Assembly: GCF_042677205.1 (NCBI RefSeq)
Contig: NZ_JBHTIU010000001.1
Span: 90,854 to 154,853 of the forward strand
DNA from: Paenibacillus_L residui
Lineage (GTDB): Bacteria > Bacillota > Bacilli > Paenibacillales > NBRC-103111
DNA length: 64,000 nt
Direction of reading: 5' to 3'
In this document: positions 25,092 to 34,223 of the stretch, one piece after another
How positions within the stretch are numbered: position 1 is the stretch's first letter
Layout: the number at the start of each line of letters is the position of its first letter
Notes under the pieces: model-generated
Told to the model about the DNA's origin: nothing
Seen by the model: only the letters and a program-made list of their open reading frames with translations
The model's database searches: none
Position numbers and translations under genes: made by a program

Positions 25092-25928
25092 CTATTGATA
25101 AACGGATTCCGCTTCTTTCGTTAATCCAAGCCAATATTTCTTGAGCGGGACCATCGGCTCCTCCGGTACGTAATACTTAAAGCAATTGTCACTGATCTCC
25201 CCAAGCAGTTGCCGTCTGATCGGATCAGCTCCTTCAACAATTTTCGGAGAAGCCTTGTGATAGTCAATCGGCCTTATCCATAGCGGGCTGTACCCGATAA
25301 ACAGCTGACGTCTCTCGAAGCCGGAGCGGTTATGGGAGCCGGCATGCCACAAATTTTGGGCGAAGATAAACGCGTCTCCCGGCTTACCGCATATCGCCAT
25401 CTCGTTCTCCAGCGGTATATCCACATCGGTCTGGACCGGATGGAAATTCGCTTTGCGGTGGCTTCCCGGAATGATTTTTGTATTACCGCGATCCGGCTCC
25501 GACATATCGCTTAGAATATAGCAGATTTTGATGTAATAGATTGAAGTTAGTCCGGCGATCCTGGGAAATTGAGGATGCGGGCCGTCCTGATGCCAATTGA
25601 TGAAGCTGTTGGTCGCCGTCTTGACATCGTTCGGATTAGGCTTGCGAACCGTTAAATGGGAAATGTGAAGCTGGATGTTGAAGCCAAGCAGGTTAACCAT
25701 GAGCGGCAGCAGGTCGGGATGATCAATCAGTGAAAGAATGGCCGGGTCACGCTCTACGCTGTTATAAATATTATAGGCAAGCGATTCAGGCTCTTCCGAA
25801 ATGATCCGGTCAACGGCCGTATTTAATTCCTGTACTTTTTCTTGGGACAGCACATTTCGCAGCAGCAGGTACCCCTCTTCATGAAATTGTTTTACTAATG
25901 AAGGGATATCCAGGTTCATTGAATTCAT
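25092..25928 (-). CDS. Phytanoyl-CoA dioxygenase family Fe(II)/2-oxoglutarate enzyme
   Basis: 278 aa from the ATG at 25928 (GGAGG 9 nt upstream). Iron ligands are visible as NWHQDGPHPQ (HxD) and FIFAQNLWHAGSHN (distal His); the following ERRQLFIGYSPLW provides the Arg for 2-oxoglutarate. Lone bacterial members hydroxylate small molecules, not fatty acyl-CoA necessarily. It lies directly downstream of the sugar ABC importer operon, with its own promoter at 26018-26045 bearing a LacI-type palindrome, so it probably acts on the imported sugar derivative or a linked metabolite. Confidence 0.85.
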   Translation of the reverse strand: MNSMNLDIPSLVKQFHEEGYLLLRNVLSQEKVQELNTAVDRIISEEPESLAYNIYNSVERDPAILSLIDHPDLLPLMVNLLGFNIQLHISHLTVRKPNPNDVKTATNSFINWHQDGPHPQFPRIAGLTSIYYIKICYILSDMSEPDRGNTKIIPGSHRKANFHPVQTDVDIPLENEMAICGKPGDAFIFAQNLWHAGSHNRSGFERRQLFIGYSPLWIRPIDYHKASPKIVEGADPIRRQLLGEISDNCFKYYVPEEPMVPLKKYWLGLTKEAESVYQ

Positions 25929-25949
25929 CAAGCTCATCCTCCAATTCAA

Positions 25950-25963
25950 TTTACTCGTGTAAA
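25950..25963. promoter_or_regulatory. LacI-type palindrome TTTACTCGTGTAAA (site 1)
   Basis: Near-perfect palindrome, longer as AATTTAC-TCGT-GTAAATT, with the central CpG typical of LacI-family operators. It lies just before the ribosome binding site of the dioxygenase gene and 70 bp from site 2. Confidence 0.6.
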
Positions 25964-25973
25964 TTTTATTTTA

Positions 25974-26010
25974 AAGAAAAAGGAGATTCACAACTCTTCT
26001 CCCTTTTCTT
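25974..26010 (-). terminator. Terminator of the sugar ABC importer operon
   Basis: Minus strand AAGAAAA-GGGAGA pairs with TCTCC-TTTTTCTT (one mismatch) followed by T-rich DNA, 39 nt past the solute-binding protein stop. It starts almost exactly at the predicted start of the dioxygenase transcript. Confidence 0.65.
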
Positions 26011-26017
26011 AGTTTAA

Positions 26018-26045
26018 ATTTTACTCGTGTAGATCTCGTTGTCAA
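26018..26045 (-). promoter_or_regulatory. Dioxygenase promoter with operator in the spacer (site 2)
   Basis: Minus strand -35 TTGACA (26040-26045), 16-nt spacer, -10 TAAAAT (26018-26023). The palindrome TTTACTCGTGTAGA (26020-26033) overlaps the -10 and spacer, a classic repressor position. Confidence 0.65.
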
Positions 26046-26048
26046 CCT

Positions 26049-27563
26049 TTATTTTCCATAACCTAATTTCTTTAGCTGCTCTATTGCGGAGTCCACATAA
26101 AGCTTGTAATTCATCGTCGTTTCCATCGTTTTCAGAAAATCATCGTATTCGGAAATCGGCCGCTGGCCATATATAAATTTGGTGAATTCCTCTTCCAGGT
26201 ATCGGTTGGCATCCGCAGGATTATATCCCTCCGGGTAACTGACAAATCCGTTCAACACCTCGATCCGGGGATGAGTGCTGGCGAACTCAATATAATCCGC
26301 TTGGCGTTTGAACTTAACCTGCAGGTACTCTCTTTCGGGGCGGCCCGTAAATTGATACAGCCATGTATAGCCGGCTTCCTCCCCCATGAGCTCGGTAGGA
26401 ACTACTTTACCCCCTTCCAAATTATAGTGCCTGCCTTCCACGCCGAATTGAACAAGCCGGGATCCCTCCTCGCTGGAGACGTAATTCAGAAGCTCGAAAA
26501 TTTTGTTAAGCTTGTCGGGATTATTTTCCAATGATTTAGGAAGCGAATACATAGCTCCGGCGTTTCCGATGTCCCAAGAGTTGGCGTACGCCCCTCCCGG
26601 CCCTTCGGGGGTTGCCAGTTGGATCCACTCCGCATTCGGATTGACGGTCTTGATCTGTTCAACAATTTCATCCTTGCTTATATTAGCCCAGTCAATAAAT
26701 AACATGCCTGCCTGGCCTTTGATCGCTTTCTCCTGATGCAGCAGCCCGGAATTGGCCATAATCTCGGGATCGACCACCCCGGCGCTTATCATTTTATTGA
26801 AGAATGCCAGCGCGTCCTTCATGGCCGGATCGTATAGCGAATTAATAACTTCCCCGTCCTTGACGAAAAATTCCCCCGGGTTAACCGTGCCGAATGAACC
26901 GTATAAAGGAGCAAAAGTGCTTAAAGATCCTCCCGTGTAGCCGATTGTGTCATGCTTGCCGTTCTGGTCGGGGTCGTCCTCCGTAAATGCTCTCGCTACC
27001 TCAAAAAACTCATCGATAGTTTTAGGAATTTCCAGCTTCAAATTGTCCAGCCAGTCCTTGCGGATCCATATCGTCATGCTGGGAATTCCCGGCGCCTTCG
27101 GCAGGGCGTAGACCTTACCGTCCACCATTCCTTTTTTCACCGTATCTTCGCCAATAAAATCTATGACCGTCTGCAAATTTTTTTCCAAATAAGGTGTTAA
27201 ATCCAGCAGCAGGTTCTGCTTCTGATATTGCTGTAACTGGGCTTTATTCACCCCGAACAGATCGGGAAAATTACCGGATGCCATACGAACATTCAATTGA
27301 TTTTGATAATCGTCCGCGCTTCCATAGGAAGTCAGTACGATATCGGCATTAAGCGCTTTGTCCAGCTCCTGCTTGACGAAATCCTTGTCCGGAGAAGGCA
27401 GCCCGCTGGCGCTTTGCATAATCTCCAGCTTAATCGCCTGACCGGGCGGTTGGGCAGAAGACCCTCCCGTTCCACCTGCGTCTTTGCTTGAGATACACCC
27501 GGCTAATACAGCCGACAGCAGCAGAACGGCTGCCGGCAGAGCTATCGCTTTATTCGCTTTCAT
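26049..27563 (-). CDS. Sugar ABC transporter solute-binding lipoprotein
   Basis: 504 aa. Lipoprotein signal peptide with lipobox LAGC (residues 1-23). A family-1 solute-binding fold follows, of the large LplA-like type (VDPEIMANSGLLHQEKAIKG, FTEDDPDQNGKHDTIGYTGG). It captures an oligosaccharide outside the cell for the two permeases encoded upstream. No importer ATPase is in the operon; such systems usually share the MsmX-type ATPase encoded elsewhere. The substrate is unknown; relatives import pectin- or hemicellulose-derived oligosaccharides. Confidence 0.93.
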   Translation of the reverse strand: MKANKAIALPAAVLLLSAVLAGCISSKDAGGTGGSSAQPPGQAIKLEIMQSASGLPSPDKDFVKQELDKALNADIVLTSYGSADDYQNQLNVRMASGNFPDLFGVNKAQLQQYQKQNLLLDLTPYLEKNLQTVIDFIGEDTVKKGMVDGKVYALPKAPGIPSMTIWIRKDWLDNLKLEIPKTIDEFFEVARAFTEDDPDQNGKHDTIGYTGGSLSTFAPLYGSFGTVNPGEFFVKDGEVINSLYDPAMKDALAFFNKMISAGVVDPEIMANSGLLHQEKAIKGQAGMLFIDWANISKDEIVEQIKTVNPNAEWIQLATPEGPGGAYANSWDIGNAGAMYSLPKSLENNPDKLNKIFELLNYVSSEEGSRLVQFGVEGRHYNLEGGKVVPTELMGEEAGYTWLYQFTGRPEREYLQVKFKRQADYIEFASTHPRIEVLNGFVSYPEGYNPADANRYLEEEFTKFIYGQRPISEYDDFLKTMETTMNYKLYVDSAIEQLKKLGYGK

Positions 27564-27644
27564 AGTACACCCCTTCTTCCAATCATTTTTTTATTGAATC
27601 ATTCGGAATATGGCCCGCCATCCGCGGGATTACTCCTCCTGCCT

Positions 27645-28505
27645 TCAACCTTTGATAGATCCCAGAAGCATCCCTTTCGTAAAGTATTTTTGTAAGAATG
27701 GGTAAACGACAATAATAGGCAATGAGGCTAATACGACCGCCGCCATTTGCAAGGTTTGTGTAGGCGTCATGTTCTCTACGTTTTCCATTGGCTGTTGGGT
27801 CTGCATCAATATTTCGCGTACTACAACTTGCAGAGGAAACAGATTTCGATCCGTTATATACATAATCGCCTGAAAGAAATCGTTCCAATGTCCTACCGCA
27901 TAGAACAACGATATGGTTGCCATAACGGACAGAGAGAGCGGCAGCGCCATCTGAACAAGAATCCGAAATTCTCCGGCCCCGTCCATTCTCGCAGATTCAA
28001 ATATCTCCTCGGGCAGCTGCTCAAAGAAGCTTTTGACTATCAGTACGTTGAAGCTGCCTATCAGCGTAGGAAGAATGAGCGCCCATAAGGAGTTAAGCAG
28101 TCCCATCGCCTTGACAATCAGATAAGTCGGGACGATCCCCCCGGAGAACAGCATCGTAAACAGGATCATCATCAGGAACAGGCTTCGGCCGGGAAGCCAT
28201 TTACGGCTCAACGGGTACGCCATTAGGACGGTAAACAGCATATTCAGAAATGTCCCGGCCACGGTTACGAGGACCGTTACTCCTAAAGCCTTGACCATAC
28301 CGGCTTCTTGAAGCAAAGTTTTGTAGGCGCTGAAGGTAATCTGCCTTGGAATAATCGGAAAGGAGCCGCTTCGCAGCACCTCGCCCAACGGAGTAAGGGA
28401 GACGGACACAACATACAGAAGAGGAAAGACCGCCACGATACCGCACAGCGACAGGATGACAATGACCACCATATTAAACAGCCGATCTCCAGCTCCCGTT
28501 ACCAT
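27645..28505 (-). CDS. Sugar ABC transporter permease, LplC/YtcP type
   Basis: 286 aa if started at the ATG at 28505, matching relatives that begin MVxxxxDRxF; an alternative ATG is at 28520. Six membrane segments; the EAA loop is PEEIFESARMDGAGEFRIL, which contacts the ATPase. It overlaps the upstream permease by a few bases, so the two are co-translated. It forms the heterodimeric membrane channel with the protein at 28499-29455. Confidence 0.9.
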   Translation of the reverse strand: MVTGAGDRLFNMVVIVILSLCGIVAVFPLLYVVSVSLTPLGEVLRSGSFPIIPRQITFSAYKTLLQEAGMVKALGVTVLVTVAGTFLNMLFTVLMAYPLSRKWLPGRSLFLMMILFTMLFSGGIVPTYLIVKAMGLLNSLWALILPTLIGSFNVLIVKSFFEQLPEEIFESARMDGAGEFRILVQMALPLSLSVMATISLFYAVGHWNDFFQAIMYITDRNLFPLQVVVREILMQTQQPMENVENMTPTQTLQMAAVVLASLPIIVVYPFLQKYFTKGMLLGSIKG

Positions 28506-29455
28506 ATTCCTTCCCCCCATCTCCGCGCAATCTTATTGGAAAGGAGTACGAGCACGAGTCCAATCGCTGATTTAAACAGCCCTACCGCCGAAGCCAGACT
28601 GAAATTCAATTGCAGCAATCCGGTTCGGAATACCCAAGTATCAATAATGTCTGCAACCGGATATACCTGCAGGTTGTATAAAATATAGATTTGCCCGAAA
28701 CCGGCATCCAGAATATGACCGAGGTTCAGGATAAACAGCATGACGATAACCGACCGAATTCCGGGCAAGGTGATATGCCATATCATTCGCAAACGGCTGG
28801 CACCGTCTACGCGGGCCGCTTCATATAACGTCGGATCGATTCCCGACATGGCCGCCAGATAAATAATCGCACCCCAACCCAAGTTCTGCCAAATTTCCGA
28901 TCCTACAAGTATGGATCTGAAATAAGCGGTTGAAGTCATGAACGGAATCGCTTCCCCGCCCAGCAGCTTTATCCAGTGGTTAATCAATCCGGAGGATTGA
29001 GAGAGCAGGGCAATCAAAATGCCGTAAATAATAACCCAGGACAAGAAATGAGGCATGTACGTCAAGGTCTGGACCAGCGATCTAAACCATCTCACCCGGC
29101 ATTCGTTTAATAGAAGCGCCATGATAATGGGCGGGAAAATACCGAAAATAAGCTTGTATACACTGATAAGGATCGTGTTTCTCAGCAGCTGATAAAAGTA
29201 AGGGGATTCAAAAAAAGTAAGAAAATGCTTGTTCCACGGATCGGCCCACGGGCTCTTCACAATACCGTCCACTATGCTGAAATCCTTAAACGCGATAATT
29301 ACGCCGTACATAGGTAAATACTTGAATATCAAATAATAAATAACCCCGGGCAGCAGCATAAAATAGAGCGCTTTCAATTGCCAGATCCGTCTCAGCAGTA
29401 TAGCTTTTTTGACTTTAAAACGAGGCGATGGATTGGCCGCAATCGGTTGATTCAT
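28499..29455 (-). CDS. Sugar ABC transporter permease, LplB type
   Basis: 318 aa from the ATG at 29455, chosen because GGGGGG lies 6 nt upstream; the longer frame to 29557 has no site. Six membrane segments and the coupling motif PTLYEAARVDGASRLRMIWH. It is the first gene of the importer operon (permease, permease, binding protein). Upstream, TATAAT on the minus strand has no good -35, which fits activation by an AraC-type regulator such as the one at 32601-33524. Confidence 0.92.
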   Translation of the reverse strand: MNQPIAANPSPRFKVKKAILLRRIWQLKALYFMLLPGVIYYLIFKYLPMYGVIIAFKDFSIVDGIVKSPWADPWNKHFLTFFESPYFYQLLRNTILISVYKLIFGIFPPIIMALLLNECRVRWFRSLVQTLTYMPHFLSWVIIYGILIALLSQSSGLINHWIKLLGGEAIPFMTSTAYFRSILVGSEIWQNLGWGAIIYLAAMSGIDPTLYEAARVDGASRLRMIWHITLPGIRSVIVMLFILNLGHILDAGFGQIYILYNLQVYPVADIIDTWVFRTGLLQLNFSLASAVGLFKSAIGLVLVLLSNKIARRWGEGIW

Positions 29456-29679
29456 AGAGTCCCCCCCGTTATTCTCCAAGATTTCCACAGACCGGATAAA
29501 GTCTAAGGTTATTATAGCAACGCCTGATCGCATGGCTCTATGCAGTAATCTTGTCAAAATAGGATGTATCCGTACATTTTATACGGGGGGCTTTATCTTG
29601 GAAGGCTTAAGGAACATTGGTGCAGTGTGGCATCCCGCCGGAAGCAGAGCAAAGCGCCCCCTCATCAAGAGCGGGCGCT

Positions 29680-30684
29680 TCAGGCGGTATAGGGGCCGGA
29701 GGATTGCCTGACTATAAGCTCATGGCCAAGTGTTTCTTGACCTAACGATGGTTTTTCTTTGTTCGCCGTACTCAGAATGCTATCTATCGCCATGAAGCCG
29801 CTATGCCGACGCGGAAAATGTATGGTGGTCACTGCAGGGGTTGTATGGGAAGCCATCAATATGTTCTCGCAACCGACTATGGAAAGCTCTCCGGGAACAG
29901 ATAAGCCCTTGTCCTTACAGGCCGATAACACGCCAATCGCCATAAGATCGTTGGCACATACCATCGCGCTGAAAGGAAGCTGCGGTTGCTCACATAGCCG
30001 ATTGGACATTTCCGCATAGGCGGCTTCAAGCCTGCCGTCGGCAAGCAGCAGCCATTCTTCTTCAAATTGCATCCCCGTCTCGCGAATAGCGCGCTTAAAT
30101 TGCTGATAGCGAAAATGATGGTGATGGTCCTTCATCCTGTTGCCTATAAAGCCTATCCGGCGGTGTCCATTCTGCTGCAAATAGCGCAAAATATCCAGCA
30201 TAGCCTTATGCCAATCAATATCCAGGATTTGAATCGAAGGGGCGGCATGCACAGGCGTAGTGATGGAATAGAGAGGGATGTCCAATCGATTGAAATATTC
30301 CGCAGTTTCCGGTTTGAGGCTCTGTCCGAGCAAAATCAGGCCGTCCGTTCTTCCCATGAAGATCGTCTTGAGCCTCTCTTCTTCCTCCTGCAGAAAAGTT
30401 TGAAAAATTAAGGATTGCCCATACTCTCTCGCCTTGGCTTCCAAACCGAGAGAAATTCCGGTCTCAAATGGATTTCCCAAATTATTGAAGAGCACACCGA
30501 GCTGATTTGTTCTCTTGGTCTTCAGGCTGCGGGCCGCCAGATTGGGATTATAGCCCAGTTCTTCAATAGATTTCAAAACCCGCTGCCGGGTAGACTCCTT
30601 CACGTTGTTTTTGTTATTGATCACATAAGACACTACCGCTACCGATACACCGGCGTGCTTGGCCACATCGTTTCGGGTAATCAT
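29680..30684 (-). CDS. LacI family transcriptional regulator
   Basis: 334 aa from the ATG at 30684 (AAGGAG 7 nt upstream). N-terminal helix-turn-helix MITRNDVAKHAGVSVAVVSY with hinge helix NPNLAARSLKTKRTNQLGVL, then a periplasmic-binding-type effector domain. It lies between the importer genes and the sensor kinase. The TTTAC-N4-GTAAA palindromes at the dioxygenase and response-regulator promoters have the form expected of its operator. This would make it the local repressor that responds to the imported sugar; inferred. Confidence 0.92.
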   Translation of the reverse strand: MITRNDVAKHAGVSVAVVSYVINNKNNVKESTRQRVLKSIEELGYNPNLAARSLKTKRTNQLGVLFNNLGNPFETGISLGLEAKAREYGQSLIFQTFLQEEEERLKTIFMGRTDGLILLGQSLKPETAEYFNRLDIPLYSITTPVHAAPSIQILDIDWHKAMLDILRYLQQNGHRRIGFIGNRMKDHHHHFRYQQFKRAIRETGMQFEEEWLLLADGRLEAAYAEMSNRLCEQPQLPFSAMVCANDLMAIGVLSACKDKGLSVPGELSIVGCENILMASHTTPAVTTIHFPRRHSGFMAIDSILSTANKEKPSLGQETLGHELIVRQSSGPYTA

Positions 30685-30804
30685 TGGCATTCTCCTTGAT
30701 AACAAGTAAGTTCAAGATCACGATAGCCTTAATCCTGCAGCTATGTCAAGCTTTGACTGGAGACAGCCAAGAATGGCTTCTAGCGACCTTCCCGCAGTTT
30801 TACG

Positions 30805-32592
30805 TCAGCCCGTCCCCGTTTCCCGGATCCATTGCTTTTCCCCCCATTCCTCTCCAGAGGGGATGGCCGGCAGCGAAATGACGGTAATGGTTCCCGCGTT
30901 TCTGAAACTGCGTACGCGCAGACCGTAAGGAGATCCGTAATACAACCGGATTCTTTCATAAACATTGGACATTCCAATGCCGGTAAACCGTTCCCGCGGT
31001 AATGGAAGGCGGCGGTTGGTATATAAATCCTTGTACAGTTCAGGCTCCATACCGATGCCATTGTCACGGATGACAAGACGTAATCTTCCCCTGCGGACCT
31101 CTCCCCGGATCATTATTCGCCCCCCTTCCTGCCCTTTAGGCAGAATCCCGTGAAATATAGAATTTTCGACTATCGGCTGAAGGGTCAGCTTGAGAATGGG
31201 CATGGAAAGCGCTTCTTCCGTGATCTGACATTGGAACAAAATCTTGTCCCCGTATCTGGTTCTTTGAATTTGCATATATTGATGCAAGCCTTCTACTTCC
31301 TCTTTCAACCTTACAAATTCAGAAGTCTTATCAAAAGTAAATTTCAACACTCCCACCAGTGCGCGAATCGTTGCCGTCACTTCCCGGCTTCGCTGCTGCC
31401 GGGCCAGACTGCCGATGCATGCAAGAGTATTGTATAGAAAATGAGGGGCGATCTGACTCTGCAGCACTTTCAGCTCCAATTCCTTCTTCCGCGCTTCCAT
31501 CTCCTTGGTCTCTTTAAGTAAGCTTTGAATCCGTTCCATCATCGCATGAAAGCTGCGGGCCAGCCTTCCGATTTCGTCATTCCGTCTTGTCTCAACGTTA
31601 GGGACGACCGCCATGTCTCGGACCCTGTCCATTCTCAAGGCCAACAATCGGATCGGGCGGGTAAAGAACTTGGACATGACATAAGCCATTACCAAAAGGA
31701 TGACAAACATGATCATACCTGCTGTCTTATAACTGTCATATAGCACCTTAAGACTCTGGTAGAAATAGCTTTCTTTCATAAAAAGAACAAGTGACCAGCC
31801 AAGCCGGTTCTGTCCGGACTTCAGAGTCACGAGCGGACCCTCGGGTCCTTTATATTCGCCTGAGCCATAAGGAAGAGCGGCCACATCAGCAAGGAAAGCA
31901 TCGGGTAACGTCGCCGGATAAACCGTCCTTATCATCGGCAGCAATCCGTTAGCGGTATCATACAGCACTATCTGTTGTTTGCCTGAAATGATTGCAAAGG
32001 TTTGATTACCGGAAGAAATATCGATCAGTTTACGGCGAAGCTTCTCCAGGTCCAGTTCAACCACGGCCACCCCGATCCGTTCATTATATGAATTCAGCAT
32101 AGGCCGGGCGATGGCAACCGTCCGTCCCGATTGAGGCGACCAATAAGGCTCGCTTATCATGGCCGTGTAATTCAGCCTGGCCTGTTCGTAAATTTCAGGC
32201 AGCTCCGGATTCCCCAGCACCTCATAGAACACTTGGGAGCTGCTGTAAACCTTGCCGTCATCGCGGATAATATAAAGCGTTTTCAATATTGTGCTGTTAG
32301 TCTCCGCGACAGATCTTAAAAAGTCAGTAATTTCCTTCTCCCCGGCCGATTGCAAAAGGTCGGTCCTTGAAGACAAAAGCAGCAGGATATTTTGCCCATT
32401 GTCAAGATAGGAATCGAGAAACTGATTGGTCCGATTCATTAATTTTTGGGCATCGTCGATAATTTGCGCTTTAAACAGCTTCGCCGTTTGCTGATAATTG
32501 GTAACGGCAAGGAACAGGAAGATGGACAAGGTGACGGCAAACAAAAGCAGGAACTGCTTTGTCGCCATATTCCAATTGCGGATACGGTTCAT
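30805..32592 (-). CDS. YesM-type sensor histidine kinase
   Basis: 595 aa from the ATG at 32592. One membrane helix at residues about 12-32, an extracellular cache-like sensor to about 285, a second helix (MFVILLVMAYVMSKFF), HAMP (RDMAVVPNVETRRNDEIGRL), then the His_kinase domain with phosphoacceptor His384 in APHFLYNTLACIG. The ATPase boxes are LVIRDNGIGMEPE and FTGIGMSNVYERI. Its start follows the response regulator stop by 8 nt. It senses an extracellular sugar or envelope cue and controls the importer operon through the AraC-type regulator. Confidence 0.93.
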   Translation of the reverse strand: MNRIRNWNMATKQFLLLFAVTLSIFLFLAVTNYQQTAKLFKAQIIDDAQKLMNRTNQFLDSYLDNGQNILLLLSSRTDLLQSAGEKEITDFLRSVAETNSTILKTLYIIRDDGKVYSSSQVFYEVLGNPELPEIYEQARLNYTAMISEPYWSPQSGRTVAIARPMLNSYNERIGVAVVELDLEKLRRKLIDISSGNQTFAIISGKQQIVLYDTANGLLPMIRTVYPATLPDAFLADVAALPYGSGEYKGPEGPLVTLKSGQNRLGWSLVLFMKESYFYQSLKVLYDSYKTAGMIMFVILLVMAYVMSKFFTRPIRLLALRMDRVRDMAVVPNVETRRNDEIGRLARSFHAMMERIQSLLKETKEMEARKKELELKVLQSQIAPHFLYNTLACIGSLARQQRSREVTATIRALVGVLKFTFDKTSEFVRLKEEVEGLHQYMQIQRTRYGDKILFQCQITEEALSMPILKLTLQPIVENSIFHGILPKGQEGGRIMIRGEVRRGRLRLVIRDNGIGMEPELYKDLYTNRRLPLPRERFTGIGMSNVYERIRLYYGSPYGLRVRSFRNAGTITVISLPAIPSGEEWGEKQWIRETGTG

Positions 32593-32600
32593 CGGCAGGC

Positions 32601-33524
32601 TCACTCCTTCCGCACAGGAGAAAGAGACAAACCGCTTTTCTTATATTCCGTTGGAGAAATACCGGCATAGTCCCGGAACATGGCCGCGAAGTAGCGATAG
32701 CTTGGAATCCCGACATCGTAGGCCACCTCATACACCCGCAGAGAAGATGTTCTAAGCAGATACGCGGCGCGTTCCATTCTTTTGCTGGTGATATAGCTCT
32801 GAAACGATATGCCTGTCTCCTCTTTGAATAACCGGCTGAAATAATGGGGACTCAAACGGACATGCTCAGCCACTACGCTCAAGGTAAGCGGACGATGCAA
32901 ATTCTCTTTAATGTAATTTATAGCTTCTTCAACTTCTTTACGAATTGAAGCTTTAGATCCGGAAATATCGTAACCTGCAGCCCATTCAGGCAGTTCCTTA
33001 CGAATGAAATCCAGCATTTGCCCACGGTTTCGGCGGGCAAGCATCCATCCTTCTGTGGATTCAGCATCGTCTTCCAGTCGGGAAGAATCCGCTTTCATTC
33101 CTGATTGAAGTTTCGTCTGTACAAACGATTTCTCGCGAAGGTACGCTTCTTTCGCATACATTAAAGCGTTCAACAGTTCCGAGGGGTCCATCGTCACTTT
33201 CAATAAATATTCTACCGCCCCAAGCCGAAGCGCCTCACGGGCATATTCAAAATCCGAATGACAGGTCAGCAGAATGACTTGGGTTACCGGAAGCTCTTCT
33301 TTAAGAATCCGAAAAAAAGCCAGTCCATCCATAACGGGCATAGTGATATCCGTTATAACGATGTCCGGTTTCAATCTGCGGCATAAGCTGAGCGCCTCCT
33401 GCCCATTTTCCGCCTCGCCCATAAGCTCAAAGCCATGCTCTATCCATGGAAATAAGCGAAGTTCTTGACGCAGAGGCAGCTCATCGTCAACTACCATTAC
33501 ATTAAGAGAATGATTATCGGCCAT
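32601..33524 (-). CDS. YesN-type response regulator with AraC DNA-binding domain
   Basis: 307 aa. Receiver at residues 8-125 (VMVVDDELPLRQEL; phosphoacceptor Asp in DIVITDITMPVMDG; YLLKVTMDPSEL). C-terminal AraC double helix-turn-helix (LTLSVVAEHVRLSPHYFSRL, GISFQSYITSKRMERAAYLL, VAYDVGIPSYRYFAAMFRDY). It is first in the two-gene operon with the sensor kinase. A LacI-type palindrome at 33651-33664 lies in its upstream region. Confidence 0.93.
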   Translation of the reverse strand: MADNHSLNVMVVDDELPLRQELRLFPWIEHGFELMGEAENGQEALSLCRRLKPDIVITDITMPVMDGLAFFRILKEELPVTQVILLTCHSDFEYAREALRLGAVEYLLKVTMDPSELLNALMYAKEAYLREKSFVQTKLQSGMKADSSRLEDDAESTEGWMLARRNRGQMLDFIRKELPEWAAGYDISGSKASIRKEVEEAINYIKENLHRPLTLSVVAEHVRLSPHYFSRLFKEETGISFQSYITSKRMERAAYLLRTSSLRVYEVAYDVGIPSYRYFAAMFRDYAGISPTEYKKSGLSLSPVRKE

Positions 33525-33650
33525 AAATGTCTTCCTCCCTCTTCATGGCATACCCTCCTTACTTCCTGCGGACCAGATTGAAATCCTATTTTCTACCTTT
33601 TTTAGATAAAATCGGGTTATAATGTATAAATCCTTTATGCGTATTCAAAT

Positions 33651-33664
33651 TTTACTCCAGTAAA
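33651..33664. promoter_or_regulatory. LacI-type palindrome TTTACTCCAGTAAA (site 3)
   Basis: Same arms and spacing as the sites at 25950 and 26020, 127 nt upstream of the response regulator start, next to a TTGAAT/TACATT promoter-like pair on the minus strand. Longer arms read CAAAT..ATTTG. Confidence 0.5.
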
Positions 33665-33756
33665 TTTGTCTCCGTCAAGATTTATTTCTATCTGTGAACA
33701 TGTTTCTCAAACAGAAAAGATGGACATAGGGCCATGCTTCCCGGATGCGCCGCACA

Positions 33757-33784
33757 TCAAAAAGGGACGGCTTGCGCCGCCCCT
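33757..33784 (-). terminator. Terminator after the Asp23/Gls24 gene
   Basis: Minus strand GGGCGGC-GCAA-GCCGTCCC followed by TTTTT, 29 nt past the stop at 33813. Confidence 0.85.
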
Positions 33785-33812
33785 GACTTATATGCTATGT
33801 AACATTACCGGC

Positions 33813-34196
33813 TTACTTCACCCGGTTCGGTTCCTCGCTCTCTTCTTCCTTCTCTCTGAAAGCGACCCCTTCTACCTTAACATTCACTTCCACTACATGC
33901 AGCCCGGTCATGTTCTCAACCGAGTCACGCACATTCTGCTGCAGCTCGCGGCAGACTACCTGAATTTGGGAGCCGTAATGAACGATAACCCTTAAGTCGA
34001 TGGCCGCTTCCAATTCCCCTACTTCTACGGAAACTCCTCTTTGCAGGTTTTTACCGCTCAGTCTCTTGGCCCATCCTTCCGAAATACCGCCGGACATACC
34101 CGCGATTCCGGGAGTATCCAGAGCAGCCAACCCCGCAATTGTAGCTACGACATCATTAGAAATACGAATGTTACCTGTACGGTCCAGTTCAGTCAT
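33813..34196 (-). CDS. Asp23/Gls24 family envelope stress protein
   Basis: 127 aa from the ATG at 34196 (AAGGAG 8 nt upstream). The sequence covers the family core: GNIRISNDVVATIAGLAALD, PGIAGMSGG, VEVGELEAAIDLRVIVHYGS and an acidic C terminus. Family members respond to envelope stress and some tether at the membrane; a few are needed for fatty acid or kinase pathways. It follows the SDR gene by 27 nt, so the two are likely co-transcribed. Confidence 0.88.
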   Translation of the reverse strand: MTELDRTGNIRISNDVVATIAGLAALDTPGIAGMSGGISEGWAKRLSGKNLQRGVSVEVGELEAAIDLRVIVHYGSQIQVVCRELQQNVRDSVENMTGLHVVEVNVKVEGVAFREKEEESEEPNRVK

Positions 34197-34223
34197 ACCG
34201 CTCACTCCTTGCCTTTTTATTCA

